Part shown: positions 54,815 through 63,425 of the stretch, one piece after another
Layout of the letters: each line of letters opens with the position of its first letter
How positions within the stretch are numbered: position 1 is the first letter of the stretch
From: Actinoplanes sp. L3-i22
GTDB taxonomy: Bacteria; Actinomycetota; Actinomycetes; Mycobacteriales; Micromonosporaceae
Direction: 5' to 3'
Assembly (NCBI RefSeq): GCF_019704555.1
Contig: NZ_AP024745.1
Location: 5,526,501 to 5,590,500, forward strand
DNA length: 64,000 nt
Notes under the pieces: model-generated
Databases searched by the model: none
Told to the model about the DNA's origin: nothing
Seen by the model: the letters and a program-made list of their open reading frames with translations, nothing else
Translations under genes and position numbers: made by a program

Positions 54815-55600
54815 TCAGTCGACGGCGACCAGTGAACAGATCCGGGCCAGCTCGGCCGGCTGAGCCAGGTGCGGGAAGTGGCCACCACCGGACAGAACCT
54901 CGACCCGGGCCGACGGTACGAGTTCGGTCAGCCACGTCGTGAAGGCCGGATCGGGCTCCGAACCGGACACGTAGACGTACGCGATGTCGTGCTCGGCGAT
55001 GAAACGCAGCTCGTGTTCACGCTGCGCGGCGAGCTGCCCGGCCGCGGACGACATGATCTCCTCCCAGTACCCGAGCAGCAGGTCCGGCCGGGGCGTGGTC
55101 CGGGTCCGGACCAGCTCCCGGGCGTCGGCCGGCAACTGGTCGATCCCCATGCCGCCCAGCAGCCGGTCCCAGATCTGCCGCCAGTCCGGACCGCTGAGCA
55201 CCGGCCACACCTGCTTGACCAGGCCCTCGAAACCACCCGGCCGCAGCGGCTGATCCACGTTGAGCACCGCGCGCGCCGGGTACCGGGCGGCGTAGATCGT
55301 CGCCAGCACCGCGCCCAGCGAGTGTCCGACCAGCACGGGAGCCCGCAGGCCGGCGGCGGTCACCGCGTCGTGGACCGCGTCCACGACCGCACCGGAACGG
55401 TAGGTCGCGGACCGCGGCGATTCGCCGTGCCCGGGCAGGTCGACGGCCAGGACGCGACGGCCCGGGTCGATCCGGTCGAGCTCACGCAGCAATGGCTGCC
55501 ACTGCGTACGGTCGTAGGTCAGGCCGTGCAGCAGCACCAGCGGAGCCCGGTCGTCGGTGCTGCCGTGGTCGTCGAGGGCCAGGTTGTCGATCGAGGTCAT
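54815..55600 (-). CDS. Alpha/beta-hydrolase
   Basis: 261 residues starting MTSIDNLALDDHGSTDD. Fold motifs are VLLHGLTYDRTQWQPLL (oxyanion HG), AVDLPGHGESP, the nucleophile elbow LVGHSLGAVLA, an Asp/Glu region in VSGSEPDPAF, and the His in GGGHFPHLAQP. It is cytoplasmic. It may be an esterase, lactonase or C-C hydrolase; the substrate is not predictable. Its stop lies in the chitinase promoter region. Confidence 0.85.
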   Translation of the reverse strand: MTSIDNLALDDHGSTDDRAPLVLLHGLTYDRTQWQPLLRELDRIDPGRRVLAVDLPGHGESPRSATYRSGAVVDAVHDAVTAAGLRAPVLVGHSLGAVLATIYAARYPARAVLNVDQPLRPGGFEGLVKQVWPVLSGPDWRQIWDRLLGGMGIDQLPADARELVRTRTTPRPDLLLGYWEEIMSSAAGQLAAQREHELRFIAEHDIAYVYVSGSEPDPAFTTWLTELVPSARVEVLSGGGHFPHLAQPAELARICSLVAVD

Positions 55601-55649
55601 GCCCCTGACGGGTAACCGCGGGGCGTACAACATGTTCGTGACGGCCGTC

Positions 55650-57836
55650 TCAGCTCAGCCGCCAGCCGGGCGGCCCGTCCGGCATCGGCCGGTACTCGAA
55701 CATCCGGCCGGTCCGCAGCGAGGCACTCAGATGGGCGCCGGCCAGCGGCGCGACCCGCTCGATCCGCCGTACCGTCGCCCGCAGCGCCCGGGTGGCGTTG
55801 ACCCGGGCGCGTTCGGCCTCGTCGGAGACGGTCCGGGCCCGGCCGCCGGTCCCGGTCGCGCGGCGCAGCTCGGCCACCAGGGCGCCCCGCTCGGCCTGCG
55901 CCGCCGCACCACCGTCCGGATCACCGGCGCGGTCGGCCGCGGCCAACCGCTGATCGATCTCGGTCAGCCGGCGCCGGTAGGCCCGGCGGGCGGTCTCGTC
56001 CAGCACCGGCCCGGCGGCCGGTACCCGCAGCCCGGCCCCGCCCGCGACCAGGTCCAGCGCGGCGATCTCCGAACCGGGCGCGGCCAGCAGGGTACGCAGA
56101 AAGCCGACGCCCCGAGCGTCCCGGAGGCCGGCACTCTCGGTCCCGGCGGTCAGCTGCCAGCCGTCGCCGTCCCGGATCAGTCCCCAGCGCCCGTCGGCCG
56201 GGGCCGGCCCCATGCCCAGGCGCCGGGTGATCTCCCGGGCCCGGGCCCGGTCCCGCTCGGCCCGGTCGCGGTCCGGCAGCACCGCGGCCCGCGCGGCCAG
56301 CGTCGCGGCGAGCCACGGCAGTGCGCCGATGCGCTGTTCCGACTCGACCGCGCGGTCGAACCAGGACACCGCGAGGTCGTGGCGCCCCAGCCGGGCGGCG
56401 AGCCGGCCCAGGTAGTCGTCGACCGGCCCGGTGAGCGCGTTGGCGCCACCCCAGGTGACGAGCCGGCCCTGGTAGGGGAGCAGCGCGTCGTACAGGGCCT
56501 GGGCGGCGGCCGGATCCCCGGAGCGGGCCGCGACCGCCGCGAGGTCGGCCACCGCGCCCAGCCAGCGCGGACCCGAACCGGCCAGCACCGCGGGCAGCAA
56601 GCGGTCCAGTTCCAGGCCGGCCTCGGCGTCGCGGCCGAGCTCGGCCAGGACCCGGGCCGCGCTCGCCTCGAAGAAGTGCCCCGGCAGCCGGCGGGCCAGT
56701 TCCAGCAGGCCCTCGGGCTCGGCGTCGGCGGGCCGGCGCAGCAGCGCCACCCGGCCCCGCAGCGACGCGACCAGGCGATCAGTGTCCGCGATCCCGGCCC
56801 GCCGCCCGCGGACCGCGACCCGGTCGGCCAGGCGCAACGCCGGCTCGAAGCGCCCGCGGACGGTGGCGAGCATGGCCTGCCGGGTGTCCACGACGACCGC
56901 GGCCTCGGCGTCGCCGGCGAGTTCACCGGCGCGGGCGTACGCGGTCAAGGCCGCTTCCGCGTGGTCGAGCCGGCCGAGCTCGGCCCAGGCGACGAAGCTC
57001 CAGAACAGTCCGCGCCGTTCGGTCCCGGCGTCACCCGCCGTCCGGGCCAGGTCCACGATCTCGACGGCGGTGGCCAGCCGCTCGTGGGCGGCGGCCGGAT
57101 CCCACAGCGCGTGCAGCCGGTGGTCGAGCACCTCGGCGAGCACCGCGGGGTCGCCGTGGTCGCGGGCCACCGTCAGCGCCTCGTCCACCAGCTCCTGCCG
57201 CCGTCGCGCCGCCGACTGGTCGCCCAGCAACTCCCGGGCGAGCCGGGCCCGGAGCCGGGCCCCGGTGCCGGGATCGCCCGGGCGCCGGACGGCCTCCTCG
57301 AGCAGCCGCAGCAGGCCGGCGTCGAGTTGCAGGATTTCGGCGCGGGACGGCAGCGCCAGGGCCAGCTCGACGACCGGGTCGGCCTGCGGCGCCAGCCCCG
57401 CGACGTCGGCCGCGTGGGCGAGCGCGGGGCCGGGCAGGCCGCCGGAGACCAGCCACAGGGCGTGGACGCCGGCCGGGCTCAGCGCCGGGAACAGGTCGGC
57501 GAGATCCGGCTCCGGCAGTCCGGTCAGGCGCAGCTCCGGCGGCAGGCCCAGCGGCTCGCGGGCCGTCGCCAGGATCGCGGCCGAATCGCTCGCGGCCCCG
57601 GCGATCAGGTTCTCGTCGGCGTCCTCGAGCACGATCAGCCGTGGCCCGCGGAAGCCGTCCGCGGGCTCGACCGGGATTCCGCGGGCCGTGGCCTCGGCGG
57701 CGGCGAACCGGGCCAGCGTCGTCTTGCCGGCCCCCGCCGGTCCGGTCAGGACCAGGTGCCCGCCGATGCCGGCCGCGGCCCGATCGAGCAGTTGCAGCAC
57801 CGCTGCCTGTTCCCGTCGTCGCCCGACGATTCGCAC
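55650..57836 (-). CDS. AAA/TPR-type ATP-binding regulatory protein
   Basis: 728 residues from the GTG at 57836. An N-terminal AAA_16/NACHT-like ATPase has VRIVGRRREQAAVLQLL, the P-loop LTGPAGAGKTT and the Walker B-like RLIVLEDADE. A long Ala/Leu-rich region of TPR-like helices follows (about 190-590). The C-terminal about 140 residues (GVGFLRTLLAAPGSEIAALDL...; VNATRALRATVRRIERVAP) match a domain often at the end of actinomycete multidomain ATPases of unknown function. It lacks a recognisable LuxR HTH. AAAGGA precedes the GTG; a longer form starting at GTG or ATG upstream (to 57983) is possible. Confidence 0.65.
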   Translation of the reverse strand: MRIVGRRREQAAVLQLLDRAAAGIGGHLVLTGPAGAGKTTLARFAAAEATARGIPVEPADGFRGPRLIVLEDADENLIAGAASDSAAILATAREPLGLPPELRLTGLPEPDLADLFPALSPAGVHALWLVSGGLPGPALAHAADVAGLAPQADPVVELALALPSRAEILQLDAGLLRLLEEAVRRPGDPGTGARLRARLARELLGDQSAARRRQELVDEALTVARDHGDPAVLAEVLDHRLHALWDPAAAHERLATAVEIVDLARTAGDAGTERRGLFWSFVAWAELGRLDHAEAALTAYARAGELAGDAEAAVVVDTRQAMLATVRGRFEPALRLADRVAVRGRRAGIADTDRLVASLRGRVALLRRPADAEPEGLLELARRLPGHFFEASAARVLAELGRDAEAGLELDRLLPAVLAGSGPRWLGAVADLAAVAARSGDPAAAQALYDALLPYQGRLVTWGGANALTGPVDDYLGRLAARLGRHDLAVSWFDRAVESEQRIGALPWLAATLAARAAVLPDRDRAERDRARAREITRRLGMGPAPADGRWGLIRDGDGWQLTAGTESAGLRDARGVGFLRTLLAAPGSEIAALDLVAGGAGLRVPAAGPVLDETARRAYRRRLTEIDQRLAAADRAGDPDGGAAAQAERGALVAELRRATGTGGRARTVSDEAERARVNATRALRATVRRIERVAPLAGAHLSASLRTGRMFEYRPMPDGPPGWRLS

Positions 57837-57930
57837 CGGCCCGTCCTTTGCTCGCGTGGCATCAGGGTAGAGATCCGCCACACGGCTGGTCGGAGGTGGC
57901 CGCGCCGGCGTCGAACCTGAGACTTCTTGC

Positions 57931-57974
57931 GGAGAAAATCTGAGTTGGTCGGGGAGAAAATCTATGTCGGTCGG
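57931..57974. repeat. Two tandem 22-bp repeats
   Basis: GGAGAAAATCTGAGTTGGTC-GG (57931-57952) and GGAGAAAATCTATGTCGGTC-GG (57953-57974) differ at three positions. They lie about 95 bases upstream of the ATPase gene start and look like iterated protein-binding sites. Confidence 0.65.
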
Positions 57975-58503
57975 ACTAGACATTCTCGTGGAGGCGGGCT
58001 AACGTTCTTCTTGTTGAGAGCGAAGATCTGTGAACCACGCAGACGAAGACCTGTCGGACGTCAAGCAGGGCCCGGATTGTTCGTGGCTCGTTCGGCATCG
58101 CGGTGGAGCGCATTGCTTCACCCGGTCAGGCACGGCAAGACCTTGACGAAATTCCAGGTCAGGGCACCCAGGCAGGGCTGATGCACGTTCGGGGCCCGGC
58201 CTGGTGAAGGAAGATCTGCCGCACGTGTGCGGGGCCATGGAGTTGGCGTGGGGCTCCGTCACCGGCAGGTGGCACGACAGGTAATGCAAGCAGAGGAAAG
58301 GGAGGGTTCGCCACCGTTGGATCGCCCGCTGCGAGGACGCTTTCCGGTTCTCGGCGGACACCGCAGTTTCCACTGAACGAGAGGTGGTCTTCGGTCACGC
58401 TTACGCGATCCTCGCGCCGCAAGCCGCTGAAATCGGCGGCCGGTGTGGACACGACAAGCCGACGAACGCGTCGGTCGATGGTGTAGTCAACTCGTAAAAT
58501 CCC
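57975..58503. other. Stretch without a recognised gene
   Basis: About 530 bp with several short overlapping frames on both strands, none with a ribosome-binding site, a consistent third-position bias or a known motif. Composition is less GC-rich than neighbouring genes. I see no transposase, RNA gene or repeat. It may be old decayed DNA. Confidence 0.35.
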
Positions 58504-58531
58504 GGGCCCCGGCGCATCCGCGCCGGGGCCC
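58504..58531 (-). terminator. Terminator of the GH16 gene
   Basis: GGGCCCCGGCGC-ATCC-GCGCCGGGGCCC is a perfect 12-bp stem with a 4-base loop. Reading on the minus strand it is followed by GGGATTTTACG. It lies 84 bases after the GH16 stop. Confidence 0.75.
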
Positions 58532-58615
58532 TCGTCCTGTCCGCACCAGCCGGCCCGTCTCCGCGCCGGCAGGGCGGCCACGCGTGCCGCGACGAGCGCG
58601 TGAGAATCCGGCCGA

Positions 58616-59386
58616 TCAGTACTTGGTGTACTTGGCCCAGTCGTAACCGGCGGTCAGCCGGCCCGGGTAGGTGAACGGCTGCAGCCAGCTGTCGACCCCG
58701 ATGCCGGGCCAGAGGTTCATCATGATCCGCTGCGGGTGGGTGGGCAGCGGCCCGCGCGAGCCGTTCTCCTGGTGGACGAGCGCGCCGTCGACGAACCAGT
58801 TGATGGTGCCGCCGTTCCACCACTCGAAGGCGTAGTTGTGATACCCGGCCGCGGCGTCGAAGCCCAGGTTGATCACGCTCTCGTGGCCGCCGACACCGTT
58901 GGTGAAGTAGTTGACCTGCATCTGGGTGGTGTTCTTGCCGAGAATCTCGACGTCGATCTCGTCCCAGGGCTGGTTGTCGCTCGGCCCGGTGTAGGTGAAG
59001 AACGAGGTCACGGTGCCCGGGTTCTTGACGGCTTTCAGGCGCGCCTCGAAGCGGCCGTACGAGTACAGGTCGGTGGTGCGGTACTCGCCCGAGGCGTACG
59101 GCTTGCCGGAGCACCCGCCCGGGCAGGGCTGGTTGTCCAGGTTGAGACTCATCACGCCGCCGCCGACCACGGCGTGGTCGGCCCGCCAGCCGACGTTGAA
59201 CATGCTCCCGTTGCTGTAGCCGTCGGCCTTGTACCAGCGGCCGGTGTTGAAGCTGTCGAAGTTGTCGGTGAAGCTGCCGCCGATGGCGGCCTGGGCCGGC
59301 ATCGCGGCCGGGCCGGTCAGGGCGGTGACCAGGCCGAGGGTGGCGCCGGCGAGCGCCGTCCAAGCGCGGGTTCGGGGGATGGACAC
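58616..59386 (-). CDS. Secreted GH16 endo-beta-glucanase
   Basis: 256 residues. A signal peptide (VSIPRTRAWTALAGATLGLV) ends near AQA-AI. The GH16 jelly-roll starts GGSFTDNFDSFNTGRWYKADG. The catalytic motif WDEIDVEILG has Glu143 and Glu147 as nucleophile and acid/base, in the lichenase-like ExDxE form without the beta-bulge insertion of laminarinases. So beta-1,3-1,4-glucan or a related polymer is the likely substrate. TGGAGA precedes the GTG at 59386. A perfect 16-bp palindrome TTGGAAGCGCTTCCAA lies just upstream. Divergent from GH26. Confidence 0.9.
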   Translation of the reverse strand: MSIPRTRAWTALAGATLGLVTALTGPAAMPAQAAIGGSFTDNFDSFNTGRWYKADGYSNGSMFNVGWRADHAVVGGGVMSLNLDNQPCPGGCSGKPYASGEYRTTDLYSYGRFEARLKAVKNPGTVTSFFTYTGPSDNQPWDEIDVEILGKNTTQMQVNYFTNGVGGHESVINLGFDAAAGYHNYAFEWWNGGTINWFVDGALVHQENGSRGPLPTHPQRIMMNLWPGIGVDSWLQPFTYPGRLTAGYDWAKYTKY

Positions 59387-59414
59387 AGCTGTCTCCAGTT
59401 CTGTGGGGGGAGAA

Positions 59415-59486
59415 TTGGAAGCGCTTCCAATCAGCGATGCAGCTACATCGATGACGAGCTTGTAACCCGACGGCAACAAATGTCAA
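59415..59486 (-). promoter_or_regulatory. Promoter and palindromic LacI-type operator of the GH16 gene
   Basis: TTGACA (59486-59481), 16 bases and TACAAG (59464-59459) on the minus strand. The perfect palindrome TTGGAAGCGCTTCCAA (59415-59430) lies between the start of transcription and the GTG. It resembles CebR/CelR-type operators but has GGAA instead of GGGA. Confidence 0.65.
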
Positions 59487-59514
59487 GCGCAGCCGAGGTA
59501 GTGGGATCTCGCCC

Positions 59515-59583
59515 TTTACATCGATGGAGGCGAGTTCTACCTTGTCACCGGAAGCGCTCCCAATTTCAGGAGAGAGCGCTCTC
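59515..59583 (+). promoter_or_regulatory. Promoter and two LacI-type operators of the GH26 gene
   Basis: TTTACA (59515-59520), 17 bases and TACCTT (59538-59543). The site GGAAGCGCTCCCA (59550-59562) sits at the expected start point, and the perfect palindrome GAGAGCGCTCTC (59572-59583) follows in the leader. Two sites of related sequence suggest cooperative binding by one repressor or by two different LacI proteins. Confidence 0.6.
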
Positions 59584-59603
59584 ACGGCGATTCGGGAGGC
59601 AGT

Positions 59604-60617
59604 ATGCGCAGGCGAGCACTACTGGGTTCGGCGGCGGCAGCGGTGGCCCTGGCGGTGGCCGACCCCGGGGCCGCCCACGCCGCCGGCCGTCAGAACGCCC
59701 GGCACCTGGGCATGTTCCGCGACGGCGACCCGACCGCGATCGCCGCCGAGACCGGCCGCCTCTACGGGGTCACGCCCTCCAGCGTGATGTGGTTCGACAG
59801 CTGGGCGAGCGGGCAGGCGTTCCCGGTCGAGCAGGCCCGGCTGCTGTGGCGGCGCGGCATCATGCCGCACTACACCTGGGAGCCCTGGAACACCGCCCTC
59901 GGCCCGGCCGACCCCGCCCAGATCCACCTCGCCGACGTCATCGGCGGCGCCTGGGACGGTTACATCAAGGCCCGGGCCAGGGAGTTCGCCGCCGTGCGAG
60001 AGCCGATCCTGGTCCGCTGGGGACACGAGTTCAACGGCAACTGGTACCCGTGGGGCATCGCCAACAACAACAACGACCCTTCGCTGTACGTACGTGCGTA
60101 CCGGCACGTGCATGACCTCGCCCGGGCGGCCGGGGCGCGGAACGTGCAGTGGGTCTGGGCGTTCAACAACGGGTCGTCGCCGGACGAGCCCTACAACGAT
60201 CCGGCCGCCGCCTACCCGGGCGACGCGTACGTCGACTGGGTCGGGATCGACGGCTACAACTGGGGCTTCGGCCCGTCCTGGGATCCGGCCGGCGACCACT
60301 GGACGAGCTTCGACGCGACGTTCGCCACGGCGTACGCCAAAGCTCGGGTTGTCGCTCCTGATCGTCCGGTGATGCTCGGTGAGTTCGCGTCGACCGAGGA
60401 CGGCGGGGACAAGGCGCAGTGGATCGAGCAGATGGACGCGATGCTGCGCTCGGGCGCCTATCCCGACCTGCGACTGCTGACCTACTTCGACGTGATCAAG
60501 GAAGAGCCCTGGTCGCCGGGCTCCTCGCCGGCCGCGCTCGCCGCGTTCACCCGCTGGGTCAACCGCGGATACATGCACGGGCGCGGTCACGAGCTGGCCC
60601 GGATCGCCTGTCGATGA
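59604..60617 (+). CDS. Secreted GH26 beta-mannanase-type enzyme
   Basis: 337 residues. A signal peptide (MRRRALLGSAAAAVALAVADP) ends near AHA-AG. The GH26 domain shows RWGHEFNGNWYPWG with the acid/base Glu142 and PVMLGEFASTEDGG with the nucleophile Glu260, plus GIDGYNWG and WVWAFNNGSSP. GH26 enzymes cut beta-1,4-mannan, and some cut mixed-linkage beta-glucan; the pairing with a lichenase-type GH16 keeps both options open. GGGAGG precedes the ATG. Convergent with the LacI gene, only three bases apart. Confidence 0.9.
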   Translation: MRRRALLGSAAAAVALAVADPGAAHAAGRQNARHLGMFRDGDPTAIAAETGRLYGVTPSSVMWFDSWASGQAFPVEQARLLWRRGIMPHYTWEPWNTALGPADPAQIHLADVIGGAWDGYIKARAREFAAVREPILVRWGHEFNGNWYPWGIANNNNDPSLYVRAYRHVHDLARAAGARNVQWVWAFNNGSSPDEPYNDPAAAYPGDAYVDWVGIDGYNWGFGPSWDPAGDHWTSFDATFATAYAKARVVAPDRPVMLGEFASTEDGGDKAQWIEQMDAMLRSGAYPDLRLLTYFDVIKEEPWSPGSSPAALAAFTRWVNRGYMHGRGHELARIACR

Positions 60618-60620
60618 CGG

Positions 60621-61634
60621 TCAGGCCGACTCGCGCACGATCAATCTCGTCGGCAGGATGAACGGTTCCGGCTTCGCGCCGTCCAGCAGGTCGACGAGCA
60701 TCCGGGCGGCTTCCCGGCCCAGCGCCTGCACCGGCTGGTAGACGGTGGTCAGCTTGGGATCGGTGTGCATCGCGATGGGCTGATCGTCGAAACCCACCAC
60801 GGCCACGTCCCCGGGCACCGAACGGCCGGCGTCCCGCAGCACCCGCAGGGCCCCGGCCGCCATGTTGTCGTTCGCGGCGACCACGGCGTCCAGGTCCGGA
60901 TGCGTGCTCAGCAGCGCGCGCATCGCCGTGGCGCCGCCGTCCTGCAGGAAGTCGCCGGGCTCGATCGCGTACGGCGCGAGCCCGGCGAGCAGCAGCGCCT
61001 CGGTGAACCCGCGACGACGTTCCCGGCCGACCGAGGTGTCCTCCGGCCCGGTGATCATCACGATCCGCCGGCGGCCACCGCGGAGCAGGTGCTCGGTCGC
61101 CGCCCGCGAGCCGCCGGCGTTGTCGACCTCGACGTAGCTGGGCGGCGTCCCGTTCAGCGGCAGCCCGACGAAGACGGTCGGCAGCCCGGACCGCTCGGCG
61201 ATGGTGATCAGTGGGTCGTCGCCGCGCATCGCCACCAGCATCACCCCGTCGGCGCCCCGGGTCTGCAGGAAGTCCCGCAGCCGCTGCCGGCCGTGGGTGG
61301 GGGTGGCCAGGCTGAGCATCAGGTGCAGCGGGGTCTTCTCCAGGGTGGCCGACGCCCCGACGATGATCTGCGCGAAGAACGGGTCCGCGAACACCTCGGG
61401 CCCGTCCCCGGAGACCACCAGCACCACCACGCCGGACTGGCGGGTGACCAGCGACCGGGCCGCCCGGTTCGGGGTGTACCCGAGCTCGCGGATGGCCTTC
61501 TCGACCGCGTCCCGCTTGGCCCGGCTGACGTGCGGGCCGTTGTTGACCACCCGGGAGACGACGGTCCGGGACACGCCCGCCCGCGCGGCGACCTCGTCGA
61601 GCGTGGGTGGCCGGGACTCGGCGGACGACGGCAC
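60621..61634 (-). CDS. LacI-family transcriptional repressor
   Basis: 337 residues from the GTG at 61634 (GAGGGGGC upstream). The N-terminal HTH is PTLDEVAARAGVSRTVVSRVVN (about 11-32) with the hinge helix NRAARSLVTRQ. The effector-binding domain has the periplasmic-binding-protein fold (VVLVVSGDGPEVFADPFF ... DLDAVVAANDNMAAGALRVL ... VGFDDQPIA). It resembles CebR/BglR-type sugar repressors. It probably binds the AGCGCT-centred palindromes before GH26 and GH16, and possibly those before the xylanase and arabinoxylan operons in the same window. Confidence 0.9.
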   Translation of the reverse strand: MPSSAESRPPTLDEVAARAGVSRTVVSRVVNNGPHVSRAKRDAVEKAIRELGYTPNRAARSLVTRQSGVVVLVVSGDGPEVFADPFFAQIIVGASATLEKTPLHLMLSLATPTHGRQRLRDFLQTRGADGVMLVAMRGDDPLITIAERSGLPTVFVGLPLNGTPPSYVEVDNAGGSRAATEHLLRGGRRRIVMITGPEDTSVGRERRRGFTEALLLAGLAPYAIEPGDFLQDGGATAMRALLSTHPDLDAVVAANDNMAAGALRVLRDAGRSVPGDVAVVGFDDQPIAMHTDPKLTTVYQPVQALGREAARMLVDLLDGAKPEPFILPTRLIVRESA

Positions 61635-61806
61635 TCGTGGCCCCCTCGCGCTCGACCCGGCGACCGGCGGCACTCCGGCGCCCGGTCTCCGGCGATCCTA
61701 AGTAGCCGCGCCACCACATGCAAAGCTGACACCCTCGGGGCTCGGCGGGCGAAGGGCGGGCCAGGACAAGGTCGGTCGGTAGGCCGGACCGCTCCGGGCC
61801 GGCTCG

Positions 61807-62862
61807 TCACCGGGTGGTGGCGTTCGGGCCGGCGTCCGGTGGGGTGGATCCGTCGACGGCGGCCTGGGCGAGCAGATCGCCCAGCAGCGGCGCGAACTTC
61901 ATCAGGTTCTCGCCGTGTAGAGCGAGGACCCGCCCCTGGCGTACGAACTGCAGACCGTCCCCGAGATCAGGATTGTGTGTGCAGTAGACGGTGGCGACCG
62001 GCCGGGGCTCGACGAACGGCAGGTGCTCGGCGGCGTAGGCGGTCAGGGCCCGCACCGACGCCTGCTCGGCGGCCGGCCGGCCGTTCGCCCAGTGGACCAG
62101 CTCGCCGGCCACGTCGCCGCCGACCGCCCAGGTGCCGGCGGCGGCCAGGTGCTGGTAGGTGCCGAGCACGCCGTCCGCCTCCTCGGTGATCCAGCACTGC
62201 AACGGCTCCGGGGCACCCGGCCGGATCGGGAAGCTGACCCGCAGGTGGTGTTCGAGGGCGGCCGGGACGTCGAGACCGGTGCCGGCGGCGAGGCCGGGGG
62301 TGCCCGCGCCCGCGCAGAGCACGACCGTGTCGAACGTGTCGGACTCGGGGCCGGACCTCACCCGTACGGCGGAAGGGGTTTGCTCGACGGCCTCGACCCG
62401 GGCGGACCGCAAGTGATCGCCGATCGCCTCGACCAGGAAAGCTCGGATCCGGTCGACCCGGATCACGCCGCCGCTCGGGTCGAGCAGCGCCGGACCTGCG
62501 AACGTGGGGGAGGGCAGGCGCAGCCGGGGCGATCCGGGCTCGACCAGCTCGTGGGGCGCGCCGGCCGCGGCCATCGCGTCCGCCCACCGGCCGGCGCCGG
62601 CGCCGCTGACCACCGTGCCGACCGGCTCGACCAGGGTGGTGCCGGCCCGCTCGCGCCAACCGCTGAACAGCGACCGGGAGCGGGCGGCCAGCTCGACCAT
62701 GTCCGGGAAGAGGTGCGCCAGCCGGAAGATCCGGGTGTCGCCGGCGGACCGCTCGCCCATCGGCGCACCGGCCTCGTAACAGACGACGTCGACGCCCCGC
62801 CGGAGCAACGCCACACTCGTCGACAGCCCGACGACACCGGCACCGATCACCGCGACCCTCAT
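61807..62862 (-). CDS. FAD-dependent amine/sarcosine oxidase-like oxidoreductase (DAO family)
   Basis: 351 residues. The N-terminal dinucleotide-binding motif is VAVIGAGVVGLSTSVALLRRG (GxGxxG), followed by ERSAGDTRIFRLAH, which resembles the flavinylation/substrate region of monomeric sarcosine oxidase. The substrate domain ends in HNPDLGDGLQFVRQGRVLALHGENLMKFAP; the covalent-FAD cysteine of sarcosine oxidases in this area is absent or replaced. It oxidises an N-methyl or amino compound (inference). Cytoplasmic and monocistronic. Confidence 0.8.
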   Translation of the reverse strand: MRVAVIGAGVVGLSTSVALLRRGVDVVCYEAGAPMGERSAGDTRIFRLAHLFPDMVELAARSRSLFSGWRERAGTTLVEPVGTVVSGAGAGRWADAMAAAGAPHELVEPGSPRLRLPSPTFAGPALLDPSGGVIRVDRIRAFLVEAIGDHLRSARVEAVEQTPSAVRVRSGPESDTFDTVVLCAGAGTPGLAAGTGLDVPAALEHHLRVSFPIRPGAPEPLQCWITEEADGVLGTYQHLAAAGTWAVGGDVAGELVHWANGRPAAEQASVRALTAYAAEHLPFVEPRPVATVYCTHNPDLGDGLQFVRQGRVLALHGENLMKFAPLLGDLLAQAAVDGSTPPDAGPNATTR

Positions 62863-62886
62863 GCCGGCGACGCTATCAGCGGCGCG

Positions 62887-63333
62887 TCAGGCGAGGGCGG
62901 CGACCAGTAGGGCGAAGGCGCCGATGATGATCGCGATGCGGCCGTAGTGGAACCGGTCCCAGCGGATCATCTGCTGCTTCCAGTCGGCCGGCCGGGTCTC
63001 CGGGGTCCAGGTCTTGCTGCGGTTGTTGATCGGGACGAGCAGCGCGATCGACATGATCACGCTGAGCAGCAGCAGGCCGCCGGCGACGACCACCAGACCG
63101 GTGCCCTGGTCGTGCCGTCCGGCGACGGCCCACACCGTGACCAGGGCGAGCGAGCCGAGGTACCAGAACGGCATCACCGCGCCGAGCATCCGGCCGCCGT
63201 GGGCGCGGCCGAGGACCAGGCTCTCGTCGGGAAGGGCGTTGAGGATCGGGTTGATGACGAAGGCGACGGAGAACTCGACACCCACCATCACGCCGACGAC
63301 CACGGTGGTGAACACCTGGAGTGCGTTGAGCAT
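62887..63333 (-). CDS. DUF1772 (anthrone-oxygenase-like) membrane protein
   Basis: 148 residues with four hydrophobic segments (FTTVVVGVMVGVEFSVAFVI, FWYLGSLALVTVWAVAG, LVVVAGGLLLLSVIMSIALL, IAIIIGAFALLVAALA). It has the INPILNALP and VPINNRSKTWTPETRPADW motifs typical of DUF1772 proteins, whose loop carries conserved Asn/Arg/Trp. Such small membrane proteins are often beside TetR genes, as here. The reaction is unknown. The ATG at 63333 has GGAGCGG upstream. Confidence 0.85.
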   Translation of the reverse strand: MLNALQVFTTVVVGVMVGVEFSVAFVINPILNALPDESLVLGRAHGGRMLGAVMPFWYLGSLALVTVWAVAGRHDQGTGLVVVAGGLLLLSVIMSIALLVPINNRSKTWTPETRPADWKQQMIRWDRFHYGRIAIIIGAFALLVAALA

Positions 63334-63352
63334 GGTGACCGCTCCTAAATAT

Positions 63353-63416
63353 CTAGCATTGATAGCTGTCATGGCAACGCTAGCTCTACTGTCGCTCGGT
63401 TGTCTAGCGGTGCTAG
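63353..63416. promoter_or_regulatory. Paired operators between DUF1772 and TetR genes
   Basis: CTAGCATTGATAG (63353-63365) and the perfect palindrome CTAGC-GGT-GCTAG (63404-63416) share a 13-bp design, one near each divergent gene start. This is typical of an autoregulated TetR repressor controlling the neighbouring membrane protein. Confidence 0.65.
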
Positions 63417-63425
63417 GATTTCTTC

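Noticed and set aside
57975..58503. Possible insertion-sequence remnant
   Set aside because: No terminal inverted repeats, target duplication or transposase motif could be found by eye. Left as unassigned DNA.
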